Part shown: in pieces, positions 23,801 through 34,662 of the stretch
Position numbering within the stretch: the first letter of the stretch is position 1
Layout: each line of letters starts with the position of its first letter
Assembly (NCBI GenBank): GCA_037367405.1
Contig: JAZKJV010003266.1
Coordinates: 62,001-126,000, forward strand
Reading direction: 5' to 3'
Source: Ottelia alismoides
Lineage: Eukaryota; Streptophyta; Magnoliopsida; Alismatales; Hydrocharitaceae
Length of the DNA: 64,000 nucleotides
Position numbers and translations under genes: made by a program
The notes under the pieces: generated by a model
What the model was told of the DNA's origin: nothing
The model's input: only the letters and a program-made list of their open reading frames with translations
The model's database searches: none

Positions 23801-24388
23801 CAACCTATCTCACTATTTACTAGTATTTTTGCACTTAAAAATACCAAAACAAATTAGGAAAATCTAGAAAAATACCAAAAAATTAGGAAAAAAATGTAAA
23901 AATCACAAAAACATTCCATTTCATGTATTTTGAGTACTTTCCCCTATTTTTATCCCTCTCTTATCTCTAGTGTACATATATATTCCTTATATACATTATA
24001 TCTTTATTAAAAAAATCTAAAACTACGAAAATCTAAAAAGAAAATACAAAATCAGTAAATAAAAAACCGAAATAACTCAAAAATCAAATAAAAAATAAAA
24101 ATTGAAAATCCACAAAAAATAGCACATTTGGACAAATATTCACAACCACATTTTGTGCATTTTGCTTGTTCTATCATGCTTACTCCTTGTGTTCGACACT
24201 CTACATTACTTGCACTATACACATATTTTGTAGAGTTATAATGAATTTTAACTCCACACTTGTTTTTCATTGATTGATTTGCTTGTGGGTTAATTGTTGA
24301 TCTAACCGGGATTTACCGAGGATTGCCGCAGCGACCTTGTCTCCGCCTTGTGTGAGACATTTAGACCCCTGTGATTCTTGGTTAATCA
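20891..24388 (+). mobile_element. Element D 3' LTR (3498 bp)
   Basis: Partner of 11375-14873, with scattered substitutions and a few small indels. Ends TTAATCA followed by TSD ATAGA at 24389-24393 and then element B integrase DNA. Confidence 0.92.
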
Positions 24389-24471
24389 ATAGACAACTAG
24401 ATCCATACAAGTCGGAAGAACAGTGATAATCAGGCATGAGATGCCATAGATGTGAGTCAAGAGACCACATC

Positions 24472-25187
24472 TCACGCAAAGTGAATCGGGGCAACATCAA
24501 CGACCTACGGCTCATGATATAGATATGGCTTGAGCCACTGGCTGTTAACACAAAAGGTAACATCAGAAGACAACTCATATATATCAATAATCCCATTGTC
24601 ATGTACCTTTCTAACCAAATAGGGTCCCTTCCATTTGCTCTGTAGCTTCCCTGGAAATAAACGAAGCCTAGCATCAAACAACCATACTCTCTGTCCTGGC
24701 TCAAACTGCTTGTGGCTGATGTGAGAATCATGCCACTCCTTCACTCTCTCCTTACACTGTAGGCTGTTTGAAAAGGCTGTATCACGAAGCTCCTCCAGGG
24801 CTGCTAACTCTACTCTCCTCTGATCTCCTACACTCTCTGGATCCAAAAGTATATCAGTAACAACCCAAAGTGACCTATGTCTCAGCTCAACAGGTAAATG
24901 GCAGGGCTAGCCATAAACGAGTCGAAAGGAAGATGTACCCAAAGGAGTCTTGAAAGACGTCCTATATGCCCACAAGACCGAGTCCAAAAGCTGTGACCAA
25001 TCCTTTCGGTCAGGGCGGACAACGTTCCGTAATATAGTCTTGATATCCCTGTTCGACACTTTTGCAAGACCATTCGTCTGAGGGTGGTATGGAGTGACAA
25101 CTCGATGGTCTATATTGAACTCGCTAGAAAGGGCCTTTACCTTGTCGTTGACGAAATGAGACCCCCCATCAGAAATCAACACTCGAG
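24472..25187 (-). pseudogene. Element B integrase, C-terminal part
   Basis: Minus-strand frames give LISDGGSHFVNDKVKALSSE, then TPYHPQTNGLAKVSNRDIK, KDWSQLLDSVLWAYRTSFK, and the C-terminal FEPGQRVWLFDARLRLFPGK and SKWKGPYLVRKVHDNG. The second Asp of the DDE triad is present (ISDGG). The Glu position reads Lys (NGLAKVSN, against NGLAEVSN in E). In-frame stops occur at YG*PC (E has Lys there) and HEP*. The N-terminal half of the domain lies across element C at 38161-38600. The frame at 24907-25431 also reads into the C LTR by chance. The gene is dead. Confidence 0.9.
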
Positions 25188-25192
25188 GAACC

Positions 25193-28100
25193 TGATGACC
25201 GGGATTCTGCCGAGATCGTATCTTTCCACAAGGCGGAGAGACAGTCGCTGAGTTGACCTCAGACAGAATCCCGAATCGATCAACAATTAACCCACAATAA
25301 ATATATGCAATGAATATCGAAAATGTGGAGTTAAAATTTATTATAACTCTACATGTAAAATGTGTATAGGTGTAAGCACAAGTAGAGGTCGAACACTGGG
25401 AGGCGAAGGGAATGTATGTGTAATGTATCAATTATTCAATCCATTGATCATGTCCAATTATTGTTTTAGTGGGTTTTAGGTTTTTATAATTTTTTTTAAT
25501 TTTTCTTTTTCATATTTTTAGGGTTTTTCATTTTCTGGACTCAATATATACATAAATATACCACATATAATTTTTTTGGAATTTTTCAAAAACATTTTTT
25601 AATTTTTTTTGTATTTTCTAATTTAGACAGTACAAAAATGGCTTCTTTTTCATTTTTAATAATTAGGAAAAAAATGCGAAAAAATGCAAATAAAATAAGG
25701 GCGTAGAAATACAAGGCATGAAGCATTTATCCTAATTTTTTTATATTTTTAGAAGCCACCTAGGTATTTTTAATAAATGGATAAAGATACAAAATAAAAC
25801 AGCCTGGCAGGGGTATTTTTGCGAATAAAATAAGTCACAGGGGCATAGATGCAAAAATACAACAGAAATAAACATTTATTTAAACTTTTAGAACCATTGT
25901 GCAATAAACAAAATCCGCCAGGGCTAAGGTGAAAATTTCACGCGCCTCACGTGGGACTGCACGTGAGGCGCGGAAGAACCTAAATGTAATTATCATAAGC
26001 TTGGGGTCCTTTCTGCAAAATATACATTTTATTTACAACGTGCTATATATTTTACAGGATTAAAAATTAAATACAAAAATGACGGGGGTTAGATGTGCAA
26101 ATTACCCCCCAAAATAGGCGCTTCATCGAACGGCTGATATGCATGACTTGGACACGTGGCGCCTCCACGTTTGCCGATGACGCTTCGCCGATGGACGCCT
26201 GAGATTAGATCTCTCGCGAGATCTGACGGTGACTGCTTCGCCCCATCGGACGGCTCTGATCAAAACTGGGCCTTCGTCTTCATCCGACGGCGGAGAGGAC
26301 GCGTGGAAGAACAGGGAAGAAGCTTCGCCGAGGCGAGCTTCCTTCGTCTGGATCTCGCTCCTCCGCCGGTCATCTTTGCTCCTGAAGGTCCCGTTCGCTT
26401 CCTGGAAGGTTGCTCTATCGTCCGGAGGTGTCGGATCGGCCAGAGGTACCCTGGAGCGTCGCCACGAGCTCGAACAAGAATAGCAGCTCCAGGTACCTCC
26501 GCCGCGTTTGGAATCGACTCCTGGTGCGCGTTGGGGCACCTAACCTGCACAGAAAGATAGAGGGGCTCGAGGGCGTCTCCCTCGACCCGGGGTTTGAAGC
26601 TGACAGCACATGGATGAAGGTGGGCGAAGAAGCTCCGGCGAAGGGTGGTGGAGGAGCTTCGATTCGCGGATTCAGAAGCGAATCCGGTTGGACAAGGTGG
26701 CTGGGATATGGAGAAGGCGTAGGGGAATGAAATGGCAGTGGAAAGTGGTCGGGGCACAGTCGGAAGCACAGTGAAAAGCACAGTCAAAACAGGGATCCTT
26801 TATTAAAAATGAATTATTTAACATAGTAAATGATTTTATTGATTTTTGTGTATAAAATAAAAAATGTGTATTATTTCATGTAGTATTTATTCATGATTTT
26901 TATTGAATTTTTCGAGGTATTTTATTGTAGTTTTATTTGAATAATGTGTATACGTATGTATTTACATGTATTTTTGTGTATTTTATTTTTAATTTGTTTA
27001 TTTTCTTTTATTACTTTATTTTTTTAATTTATAAATTTATAACTTATTTTTATAAATATATTTTTATTTGATTTTTATGAGTTTATTTATATTTTTAAAT
27101 AAATGTGTTTGTGTGTATCTTAGTATACTTATAGGTATTTTACCGGTATATTTTATTTATTTAATGAATTTTATTTGTTTTTATTTTAGCTTTGTATTTT
27201 TAATAAGTTCTATATAATATATACATTAGTCTAAAAATATAGAAGAATAAAGAATAAAAGAATAAAAACCCCTTTTATTTATGTACATAAGGTCACATAG
27301 GTGTTTTGTCTATGTGTTTTATAGACTTATTTTTATTTTACAAATTCTTTTTGATTTTATTTTACTTTTATTATGTACCTGTATTATAGACGTTATTTAC
27401 AAGATTCTAAAAATATGAATTTATAGAAATAATGAATATTGAATAAAATGAATATTTTAATCAGGCATTATGTACAAGAAGGGCCAAAAACCTAACTTCC
27501 ACAGATGGACTCCAAAAATTATGAAACCAATTTTATAAAATAGTTTATGAAATGCTATATACAATTAAAGGTGAGTTTGGGTGATTTGGAGTTTTTATTT
27601 GCAAGATATTGGTCTGTGAAGTTGAGATTTTTGCTTTTTATTATGTGTATAAAATGTACACTGAAAATTATTTTTGCACAAACTCAATTTTGTATTTTTA
27701 TTTACATTATTATCTACAACTTTTATGAACAAAGTTTCTTTATTTGATGAATAAATAATTATGTACAAAATAGGTGCCAAAAATGCATAAATGAATGAAT
27801 TAATAAATGAGATATTTATTGTATTATTGGCCCTTATCTCCCCCTACTTTATTCCTTGTCGACCAAGTCCATGCTGGCCTTGGTCTCGGGGTTAGGGTCA
27901 TAAAATATTTGCAATATTTTATTCCTTTTTCTTTTCTTCTCTTTATTCTATAATTTTGGCATTAAAAACCTTATTCTATGTACAGTAAATACAATAAATA
28001 ATGAATGCTATTTTATACAAATTAATGCTATTTACATGCATTTGCTGGGGTTTTTAAGGCCAAAATGATAGAATAAAGGTGATGAAATGGAGATTCATCA
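25193..28100 (-). mobile_element. Element C 3' LTR (2908 bp, with internal deletion)
   Basis: Begins TGATGACCGGG and ends GAGATTCATCA. Matches the 5' LTR closely, but lacks the segment corresponding to 36250-36838; the join lies near 26769-26785. A GC-rich block at 26110-26760 contains overlapping frames on both strands, which are not called as genes. Confidence 0.92.
25941..25972. promoter_or_regulatory. Perfect 13-bp inverted repeat with two CACGTG cores
   Basis: CGCGCCTCACGTG and CACGTGAGGCGCG separated by GGACTG; identical in the other C LTR (35412-35443). CACGTG is the plant G-box core bound by bZIP/bHLH factors. A weaker version is in H (CCTCACGTG and CATGTGAGG near 50611-50633) and traces remain in G near 1020-1040. 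A regulatory role is inferred. Confidence 0.5.
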
Positions 28101-28125
28101 CCCCCCTATACTTGCCTTTGCTAGT
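28101..28125 (-). other. Polypurine tract of element C
   Basis: Minus strand reads GGCAAGTATAGGGGGG directly before the 3' LTR start TGATGAATC. Confidence 0.88.
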
Positions 28126-29260
28126 CCCTAGCAAATACTTATGCAATAAGTACAAAAAGAACAAAGAATAAGAAGAAAAGAAAAAGTAAAAATAAAGAAT
28201 TTAAAGAATAAATTGAATTGGTCATGATTATTAAACTCATCTGTACAAAATCAAGGTTTGGATCTCAGGTTAGACCTTGGTGTGAGCATGTGTGTGGAAC
28301 CTAGTCGGGAACCAAATTTAAAACACAACAGCCTTCGATAGTCACAGAACTTGGTTCAAATCACCTCAATAGCCAGGTCAGAACTAGCCTACATCATACG
28401 CAAACCCTTATGACTATGAAGCTGATTTGTACGGTGTAAGTGATAGTGGCTCTCCCCAACTGAAATGACAAAGGAGACTGACTTCTCCAGAATGACAACC
28501 CAATGATTCCCCAATCCAGCCCTCTACCGTCAAGGAGCGGGGTATTTCCTTCTAAGTTCAAGTGGCATCCAACTCAAGAGGAGGGGGTGAAGAAAAGAAA
28601 AAATGGACAGTAGCCAGTGTAGCTACCAATCCGGGGATGCAAGACCAGTGTAGTCAAGTCATCCAGCTGCAGGCTCACATGGTGTAACTTTGATGCTCAA
28701 GCTTGCTTATTTTCTATACAACAAATATACATTCTCTTGCAGGCACTTTTATTTTTATTTACAAGCCTGTCCACTTTTTTGGATTTTTTTCTCTTTTTTT
28801 TTCTCTTTTTTTTTCCAACATACTATGTACAGCAGCATTTACATAAGGACTTTTTCCTCTTGAGCCAGAAGACTATCCCTCTTTTGAAGCTTTATTGCAA
28901 CCCACACTCTCCTGTCATTCGACTTCATTGAAACTGGACCAGGTTGGGGTGCACTTCCCTCCCTAGACGAGGACGAATGTTTCCACTCGTGTGCGTCTCA
29001 GACTGGCAAATCCAACCCCCTCACCACTCCAACTGAGTTGAGCCAAGTGAAAGGTGCAAGTGTCCAAGTTAGGTCACAACCGACAAGAGTCATACGTGTG
29101 TTTCGAAAAGTTCTAGTTAGTCCACTGAGGTGACTTGAACCTAGCCCTGATTTCTCAAAGAATTAAGTCTGAATAGACCTGAAGTACCTTAAACCTAGTT
29201 CCCATAAGGTTCCAGTGCAGTTAGGTGCAGTAAGGTCCAACCAAGCTCCAATCTTCGACT
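28126..29260 (-). other. Conserved 3' untranslated module of element C
   Basis: Homologous to the B, D and E modules. The GACTATCCCTCTTTTGAAGC word lies near 28870-28890 and the GAGCGGGGTATTTCC word near 28536-28550. No gene is supported. Confidence 0.6.
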
Positions 29261-29589
29261 TTATTGGACTAGTTCAATCATCAAGCTCAATCAACGAATA
29301 TGAATGCTATGCAAATGCTATTTCAAATATGCAAAGAATAATGGAATTTTTCACAGAATTCGAAAGATTTTTACACAGAGAAAGAATTTTTGCAAAATAA
29401 AACAATTTTGGCACTCACAGTAGAAAATATGTACAACTATTTACACAGGCGTGCCGCTTTATTTTACAAGAATTAAGAATTTACAATTTAGTTTTTATTT
29501 ATAAGCATATATGTACACTTATTAAAGAATTGTGTTTATTTATTTTTTTTATTTATAAGATATATATATTATATGAGTTATTATTATAT

Positions 29590-29940
29590 GTGACTATTCC
29601 TCAAATTTATTTGACACAAAATTTTCAAACAATTTTTGAAAACTATAGTCCAAAATAATTTTTACAAACATTTTTACAAACATGTACACACATTTGAAAA
29701 TCATTTTGCAAAGGTTTTTCAAAACAGTATATATAGATTTTTCAAAATATTTTTGCAACCATTTTTCAAACCATTTGCAAATCATTTTTCAAACATTTTA
29801 TTTCACAAAAAGAAAATAAATCTTTACAAACCACACATCTTTACACAGGTTAAAAACATGTAACAAAACGTTTTCAAAATAGTTTTCAATAAATGTTCAC
29901 AATACTTTTCAAACTATTTTTCAAACATTTTGCAAAAAAC
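29590..29940 (-). repeat. Degenerate TTTGCAAAA-type tract, element C
   Basis: Repeated ATTTTTCAAA, TTTACAAAC and TTTGCAAA words. Same position relative to the hairpin array as in B, D and E. Confidence 0.7.
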
Positions 29941-30098
29941 GTTTTCACCTGATTTATTAATCAGTATATACAAAAAGAATTTGAGGAATAATCCCATCTT
30001 TTTATTAAGGATTTTTTACGAATTTAAAGAATTATTAGCCATATTATTACGAAAGTATGAGTTATGGCTAAAGTATATACATAGTATATACGACCCCC

Positions 30099-30634
30099 CT
30101 ATACTTCGCTTGAGCTATGTCCTCATAGATCGAAAAGAAAATAGAAGGCATAACTCATACTGAGTATAGACAAGTCTAAAGAATAAGAATAAGAGACAAA
30201 GGAAATAGAAGTTGACCGTCCCCCCTATACTTAGGATCAAATAATCCTAAGTATAGCAGACTGTACACAAAGCAGGGAGGGTCAAGGGTGGGAATAAATA
30301 GATCAAAGAATTAACAAATCAGGGGTGCACCCCCCTATACTTAGGACAAAGTACGTCCTAAGTACAGAAAACTGACACAAAGGGGTGACACCTTTTATTT
30401 AGATACAGAAGATAGAAAAAGGAAAAGAAGAAAAGAAGAAAAGGAGAAGAAAAGATATATATATATATACAGATAGATGAAAAGATCGTGGAGAATATAC
30501 ACATCACTCCCCCTATACTTAGGGTGAGATATCCCTAAATATAGGCAACAAAAGGAGTGACAAAAAATGTGCAAGGAAAGAACAACTCGGTGCGTACCCC
30601 CCTACACTTAGGACAAGGTACGTCCTAAGTGTAG
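30099..30634 (-). repeat. Hairpin array of element C (1 long, 4 short)
   Basis: Long hairpin 30099-30169. Short hairpins 30225-30256 (GGAT type), 30335-30367 (GGAC), 30513-30544 (GGG) and 30602-30634 (GGAC). The last has arms CTACACTTAGGAC and GTCCTAAGTGTAG: both arms have changed relative to CTATAC/GTATAG, preserving pairing. On the plus strand each is preceded by a C-run, so in sense each ends in G-rich, PPT-like sequence. Order in sense (GGAC, GGG, GGAC, GGAT, long) matches the last five units of D. Confidence 0.92.
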
Positions 30635-30639
30635 TCACA

Positions 30640-31079
30640 AAGATATGGCGATAGATCTAGGGCACACATAACATGCGGGAGAAAGGATGAACAGAATACA
30701 CATATATACAAGCGGTGAAGAGACTGGTGAAGTACAGGACGGTATCTGACAAGCGACTACCGTGCTCTCATCGTCGTCTCCCTGTGAGAACGAGGACGCG
30801 GTCAGAAGGTGAAAATACACCCGAATATGCAATCAAGTGGGTGTCAGCTACCGGGGTCAACAGATCGAAAGGATAGATATCGGGTCCGGTAGCATGAAGC
30901 AGTCAATCGGCTCATATGGTCAACATGAGGGAACAGAGCCAATACCGTAAAACCGAGAGGAAGAAAGAGCAGTACAGACTCCTCCTAGTCAATCATGGTC
31001 TCAGATGGATCAGAAATAAGGCATATGAGACTGTGTGCTGCACGGTGGTGATATAATCTGAAAGTCACAAGAATACACC
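30640..31079 (-). other. Unassigned internal segment of element C
   Basis: About 440 bases between the hairpins and the tandem array. A minus frame at 30635-30832 (65 codons) has no recognisable domain. I see nothing else. Confidence 0.4.
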
Positions 31080-32430
31080 GAACAACACAATATGTGGCTC
31101 ACTCCTGCGAGGGTCCTCAAGGTGAGCAAAATCAGAGAATAATTAGAGTACTCGGCTCCGTGCTCCAACAGACAGGAGACACAACCAGGGAGGAAACCGA
31201 GTACACAAGTCAGAAGGTCCGGCTTCGTGCTCCACCAACGGGGAGACACCAGAAATGAAGCCGCGTACCTAGAAAATGATGTACCCTCCCGCAGATAACC
31301 CTCGGAGAGTGGTACATGCTAAGCAATGAATAATCAGAACAGAAGCTCACCCTGGCGAGGGTCGTCAAGGAGAGCGGGCTCAAAGGAGCCTGATCCATCA
31401 GACGGATCACAGAGATGGTCTCGATAGGCGACAGATCGGCTACCAGCAGAAGAGACCGAAAAATCGAGAAAGTGTGGCAGCGTCCCGCAAATAACCCTCG
31501 GGGAGCGGGCTGCCAACTAGTCATGGGAATAGCAGATATCAAAAACTCAACCCTGCGAAGACCGTCAAGGCGAGCAGACTCAAAGGAGTCTAATCAGATG
31601 GGTCCCATGATCCGCAGATCGGATAGGCAACTCAGGATGGGACCAAAAGTATTGCATATCAGACGACCCGGCTCCGTGCTCCAACAGAGAGGAGACACAA
31701 TCAGAAGGTGGGAACCGAGCGTAAATAGAGTGTCGCAGCCTCCCGCAGATAGTCCTCGGAGAGTACTGCGATCTAGGCAGGGAATAGTCAGAAAGTGCCT
31801 CTACCTTGCGAGGGTCGTCAAGGAGAGCGGGCTCAAAGGAGCCGGATCCATCAGACGGATCCACATAGTGGTCTCAGTAGTCGACAAGGCGGCTACCAAC
31901 AGAAGAGACCAATCAGATCTGAAATATGTCGTAGTCTCCCGCAGATAACCCTCGGGGAGCGGTGTGAGCTATGCAGTGAATAATCAGAGTACATCTCGTC
32001 CTTGCGAGGGTCGTCAAGGAGAGAGAAGGGCTCGAAGGAGCCGGACCCATCAGACGGATCCACAGAAATATAGTCTCGATAGACGGCCGACCGTCTACCA
32101 GTAGAAGAGACCATTATAGCAATAATGTGTCATAGCCTCTCGCAGATAACCCTCGGAGAGCTATGAACCAGGCATGGAATAATCAGAAAAGTGGAGCTCT
32201 GCCTTGCGAGGACCGTCAAGGAGAGCGGACTCAGATGAGTCAAATACATTGGCCTCGTGTACCAACAGGTCAAGTACACAATCACAGGGGGAGGCCAATC
32301 AAACATATCGTACGACTCGGTTTCGGGTCCCATCACAATGGCGACCCAAGCAGTGAATGAAACCGCAGTCCTAGAAATTGTCGCATTCTCCCGCAGATAG
32401 TCCTCGGGGAGCAATGCGAGCTATAGCAAT
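31080..32430 (-). repeat. Tandem array of about six 195-255-bp repeats in element C
   Basis: The marker word CAGATAACCCTCGG or a close variant recurs near 31295, 31488, 31745, 31939, 32142 and 32393. A second marker GCGAGGGTCGTCAAGGAGAG recurs with variation near 31346, 31553, 31804, 32003 and 32207. A third, CGTGCTCCAACAG, occurs near 31156 and 31670. Minus-strand frames repeat DPSDGSGSFEPALLDDPR and SPRVICGRLRH, but each is broken between units, so I treat it as a DNA repeat rather than a gene. Confidence 0.85.
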
Positions 32431-33240
32431 GAAGGTCATGGGAATGCTGGCAAGTCATCTCAGGTCCTCAAAAGCAATAAATCATTCAATTATTCGGAGG
32501 GCATAAGATCATGTCAGGGAGCGAATAATCATGTCATTCACCAAGCATCCCTTGGGTCAATCCAGTCAACTGAGATGGCACGAAAAATAGTCAGGAATCC
32601 TCTAAGTGCCAGGGGTGGATAATGAAGTCAGGAGATCGAGGATGGGTCACTCATGTAGAAGAGAAATCATGTGGGTTCCAATCATCGTCATCATGAAGCA
32701 TATATCAAGATAGTCTATTCAGCCCAGAAATCACAGATGGTAGGAACCTCGAAATGGATAAAACAATAGAAACATCCTGATATCATCCTCAAATCACTGA
32801 AGCTCATTACATCCTCAATCCGGTGTGCAAGATCTAAATCTTCAATAAAGAATCACACCTAATTATCATGCATCACAAAAATCCTCAATAAGCACATATG
32901 CATGCATCAAAAGTCAAATCCACCAAATCAATCTCAGCATCCGCAATATCATGCCCGACTTACACAAATAATCTGTATAAATAATCCTCGATGCGGGCCT
33001 CATCAATATGCACAGCATTCCCGGATAAAGAGAGAGATGATACAGAGGGTACGAGGAGGGCGGGCGAGAAAATTGGGACATAGACAAAATTGGGTGTTCC
33101 ACACAAGGCGGGAACACCGTCAAAATTGCGGTCCGAAGAGCGGTCTCTCCTCGAACCAGAGAAGATGGTACGATGGATACATAGAAGATGGTGAAGAAAC
33201 GGGAAACAAAGGACTTGGCGAAGAATGATTGAGCTCAAGC
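32431..33240 (-). other. Unassigned internal segment of element C
   Basis: Between the tandem array and the leader. Short frames on both strands (32902-33228 plus, 32960-33238 minus) overlap each other and show no domain. No gene is supported. Confidence 0.45.
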
Positions 33241-34642
33241 GCCAATATCACGACTCGATGCATGATGAAGAGATATATGTATAAGAGAGATAGAGAGACT
33301 CAAAGATGAAAAATGCATGACTCACACGGACGGGACCGTCTACTCTAATAATGAATGGAAAACACAATGAACTCCAAGTCACAATCAATACACAAGGCAA
33401 CACCCCTAATTCACCTACTCAACACAGTGAAGACCATCAGGCGACGGTCATTTATCTTTTCATTTTTAGAGTTAGGTGAGAATCACAAAAATTGTACAAT
33501 CACGTAGGAGGCTTGATAGGATTTGGGCTCTACTCCTTAGTGTGTACGTAAGCAATTTAAAACGCATACAATGAGGGGGTTGCTCTCCCCAAAACAAGGA
33601 AATCCATCATGTTTTATTTTAAGTCCAATAGAGTTAGCAGTCCCGATTTTATTTAAGTTATCACTTTTTTTTGGGTATTTTCAATGCACGTGCCTATCGC
33701 GGTTCCAATTTCCATTAAGCATCCTACGTGGTCAAAAACATAGGGAGAAGTCGGAAAAGCCATGCAAGTCGGAAATCGATGATGCATGCTAAGTAAGAAG
33801 ACTTACAGTGCTTCCCAGCTCTCTCCATGCGGGATGCATAACAGAATTGAAACCTATGCTATATGCAAATGCAAGCAGAAGAAATCGCCCTAGGATAGTA
33901 ACTGCTATTATCGTGAAGCACCACAAGTCGGTCACTTATCCCTAACCTAAGGGTCCGGTCTTGGCTCACCCCTCCTCTTCTCGACACGCTCGAGTTCAGG
34001 AGTAGCGCTTGATGGGGCTCGCTCACGGCACAGGGGTTAAGAGATAAATGAACCGACTGTTTAGATTTGACTAGGTCCAAAACGCACTATAGGTACATGC
34101 AAATATATTAGGGTGTTTGGGCCTTAATCTATCGGCAAGCAATTCCTAAGCTAGGGCTCATTCACACAAAATAATAAAAATAAAATAAAAACGAAAAAAA
34201 GTGTCAAAACCGTCGAGGCCCCCAAGGGAACAATCCCTCGGGCAATGGACCTCGGGAGTCGGAGTGTACCTGTGAGAGTCCTGTATTATTACAAAATTCT
34301 AAGGGTCACTCTCTCACATAAATATACCTAATAAAATGAAATAATATAAAATGCATAAAATAGAGACTGTCTGCAAAAGTTCTCCGTCTCCTGTCATAGA
34401 TGCTCTCTCCTGTTGGCTGGGCATAGAAGAGCCAACTCCGCCTTGCTGGGGTGCATAGGTCCTCCTAGGAGGTCCTCCGTCGCTTGGCGGTCCCTCGCAT
34501 TAAAGACAAAAAGAAAGAGATGGTCAGAGCAATCCATGAATAATATCAAATAAAATTCACTCAAATAAATAAATGAAGGACATGGACAAAGGATCAAATA
34601 AATGAACAAATAACCACACAAAATCATACAAAATCCGTTGCC
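33241..34642 (-). other. Untranslated leader of element C
   Basis: Shares words with the D leader on the opposite strand: TTCACCTACTCAAC near 33410, AATGAGGGGGTTGCTCTCCC near 33569-33588 (also in B near 44456) and GTAGCGCTTGATGGGG near 34003. The frame at 34557-34901 starts in the LTR and is a chance read-through. Confidence 0.65.
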
Positions 34643-34660
34643 TCCCCGGCAACGGCGCCA
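34643..34660 (-). other. Primer-binding site of element C (tRNA-Asp)
   Basis: Minus strand reads TGGCGCCGTTGCCGGGGA, two bases inside the 5' LTR. This is the standard complement of the plant tRNA-Asp 3' end used by Athila-type elements. Confidence 0.93.
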
Positions 34661-34662
34661 TT

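Larger units (their letters stand above)
11375..24388 (+). mobile_element. Element D: complete 13.0-kb non-autonomous Athila-type element
   Basis: Both LTRs begin TGATGAAGCCACAT and end TAATCA (11375-14873 and 20891-24388). A 5-bp TSD ATAGA lies at 11370-11374 and 24389-24393. The empty site is present in element E near 59508-59525. The internal region is only 6.0 kb: tRNA-Asp PBS, leader, one frame with a protease-like domain, hairpin array, 3' module and PPT. It has no gag core, RT, RNase H or integrase, so it depended on enzymes made elsewhere. The LTRs differ at about a dozen positions in the first 330 bases, younger than B and older than C. Confidence 0.93.

Noticed and set aside
24907..25431. 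174-codon frame with integrase motifs
   Set aside because: The first part reads the C LTR; only the last part is B integrase. The fusion arises from the insertion.
29594..29863. Frames in the TTTGCAAAA tract
   Set aside because: Overlapping frames on both strands of a low-complexity repeat.
30099..30634. CRISPR-like spaced palindromes
   Set aside because: Plant retroelement context, irregular spacing, varied units, no cas genes; they are the element's 3' UTR hairpins.
34643..34660. tRNA gene fragment
   Set aside because: An 18-base match to the tRNA-Asp 3' end adjoining an LTR is a primer-binding site.
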